Below the pieces are notes generated by a model that was given only the letters and a program-made list of their open reading frames with translations, had not been told where the DNA came from and made no database searches. A stretch of DNA of 64,000 nt from Druceiella hillmani (taxonomy: Eukaryota > Arthropoda > Insecta > Lepidoptera > Hepialidae), in NCBI GenBank assembly GCA_039881145.1, contig JAYKKI010000062.1:503501-567500 (forward strand), in the 5' to 3' direction. A program made the translations under genes and the position numbers. This document shows, in pieces, positions 61,586 through 64,000 of this stretch; the stretch's first letter is position 1; each line of letters begins with the position of its first letter.

Positions 61586-61880
61586 ATAAACAATTATAAA
61601 ACATGGATTATTATTGATTATATCTAATGATTATACACATAACATGTCTGACATTTTTGTAAAGCCTATTATTTAGAGGTACTTTATAATAGATCCTATT
61701 GTGTGAATATAATAACGTCTACACTCTTTAATAGTGGTATTTAAAAGAATTAAACTTGTTCGATGTCGCTTAAATCATTTCCAATGTATTTTATATTTTA
61801 TGACGTATACATTAGAGACAAACTGCTTGATTTATTGTGCTAAAGTTACAATCTTTGTTTTAACGAAATCTTGAAATCAT
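61586..61880. other. AT-rich stretch at the LINE/paralogous-segment junction
   Basis: Nothing recognisable. Confidence 0.5.

Positions 61881-64000
<2,120 letters not shown>

Overview
This is AT-rich eukaryotic nuclear DNA with no complete gene I can defend. Several things support this: dozens of (TA)n, (CA)n and (GT)n arrays, many diverged tandem duplications, foldback elements, and decayed transposable elements of types common in animals, above all arthropods. There are no bacterial operons, ribosome-binding-site-led ORFs, CRISPR arrays or convincing RNA genes. The transposon types and the low GC fit an insect, possibly a hemipteran, but the species is inference. Most open frames longer than 60 codons are chance frames in AT-rich DNA or read through (TA)n.

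Layout. 1-9 kb: intergenic or intronic sequence, with one copy (3.28-5.05 kb) of a long paralogous segment and a 180-bp tandem repeat near 7.1-7.5 kb. 9.8-13.3 kb: a GC-rich island with splice-like edges, a strong coding-exon candidate (11,696-11,902, plus strand), and a minus-strand remnant of the 3' end of an RTE-type LINE. 14-34 kb: mostly AT-rich DNA with microsatellites, a 235-bp foldback (18.96-19.19 kb), repeated blocks (20.5-22 kb, 29.8-30.2 kb), and a small exon candidate (29,042-29,116). 34.1-34.7 kb: a decayed plus-strand RTE-type reverse-transcriptase C-terminus. 43-47 kb: a tandem repeat, an exon candidate at 45,944-46,087 and a 412-bp tandem duplication overlapping its end. 48.8-56 kb: repeat-derived sequence, tandem duplications, a (TA)n array inside a 140-bp palindrome, a 20/28-bp minisatellite, and weak exon candidates. 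57.6-61.6 kb: a cluster of dead elements: a frameshifted DDE-like transposase of a widespread family I cannot name, a GC-rich hairpin, and a LINE remnant with an ORF1 carrying a baculovirus-FP-like C-terminus and the first part of an ORF2 endonuclease. 61.88-64.0 kb: the second copy of the segment at 3.28-5.05 kb, running off the window end.

How the parts may work together. Three plus-strand exon candidates (11.7, 29.0 and 45.9 kb) are all compatible with phase-0 splicing and stand out by GC content (44-52 percent by hand count in the coding-like parts). They could belong to one gene with introns of about 17 kb; I do not recognise the product. Nothing here proves a new biological system. The observations most worth following are the diverged paralogous pair at the two ends of the window, the unnamed transposase family, and the unidentified split gene.
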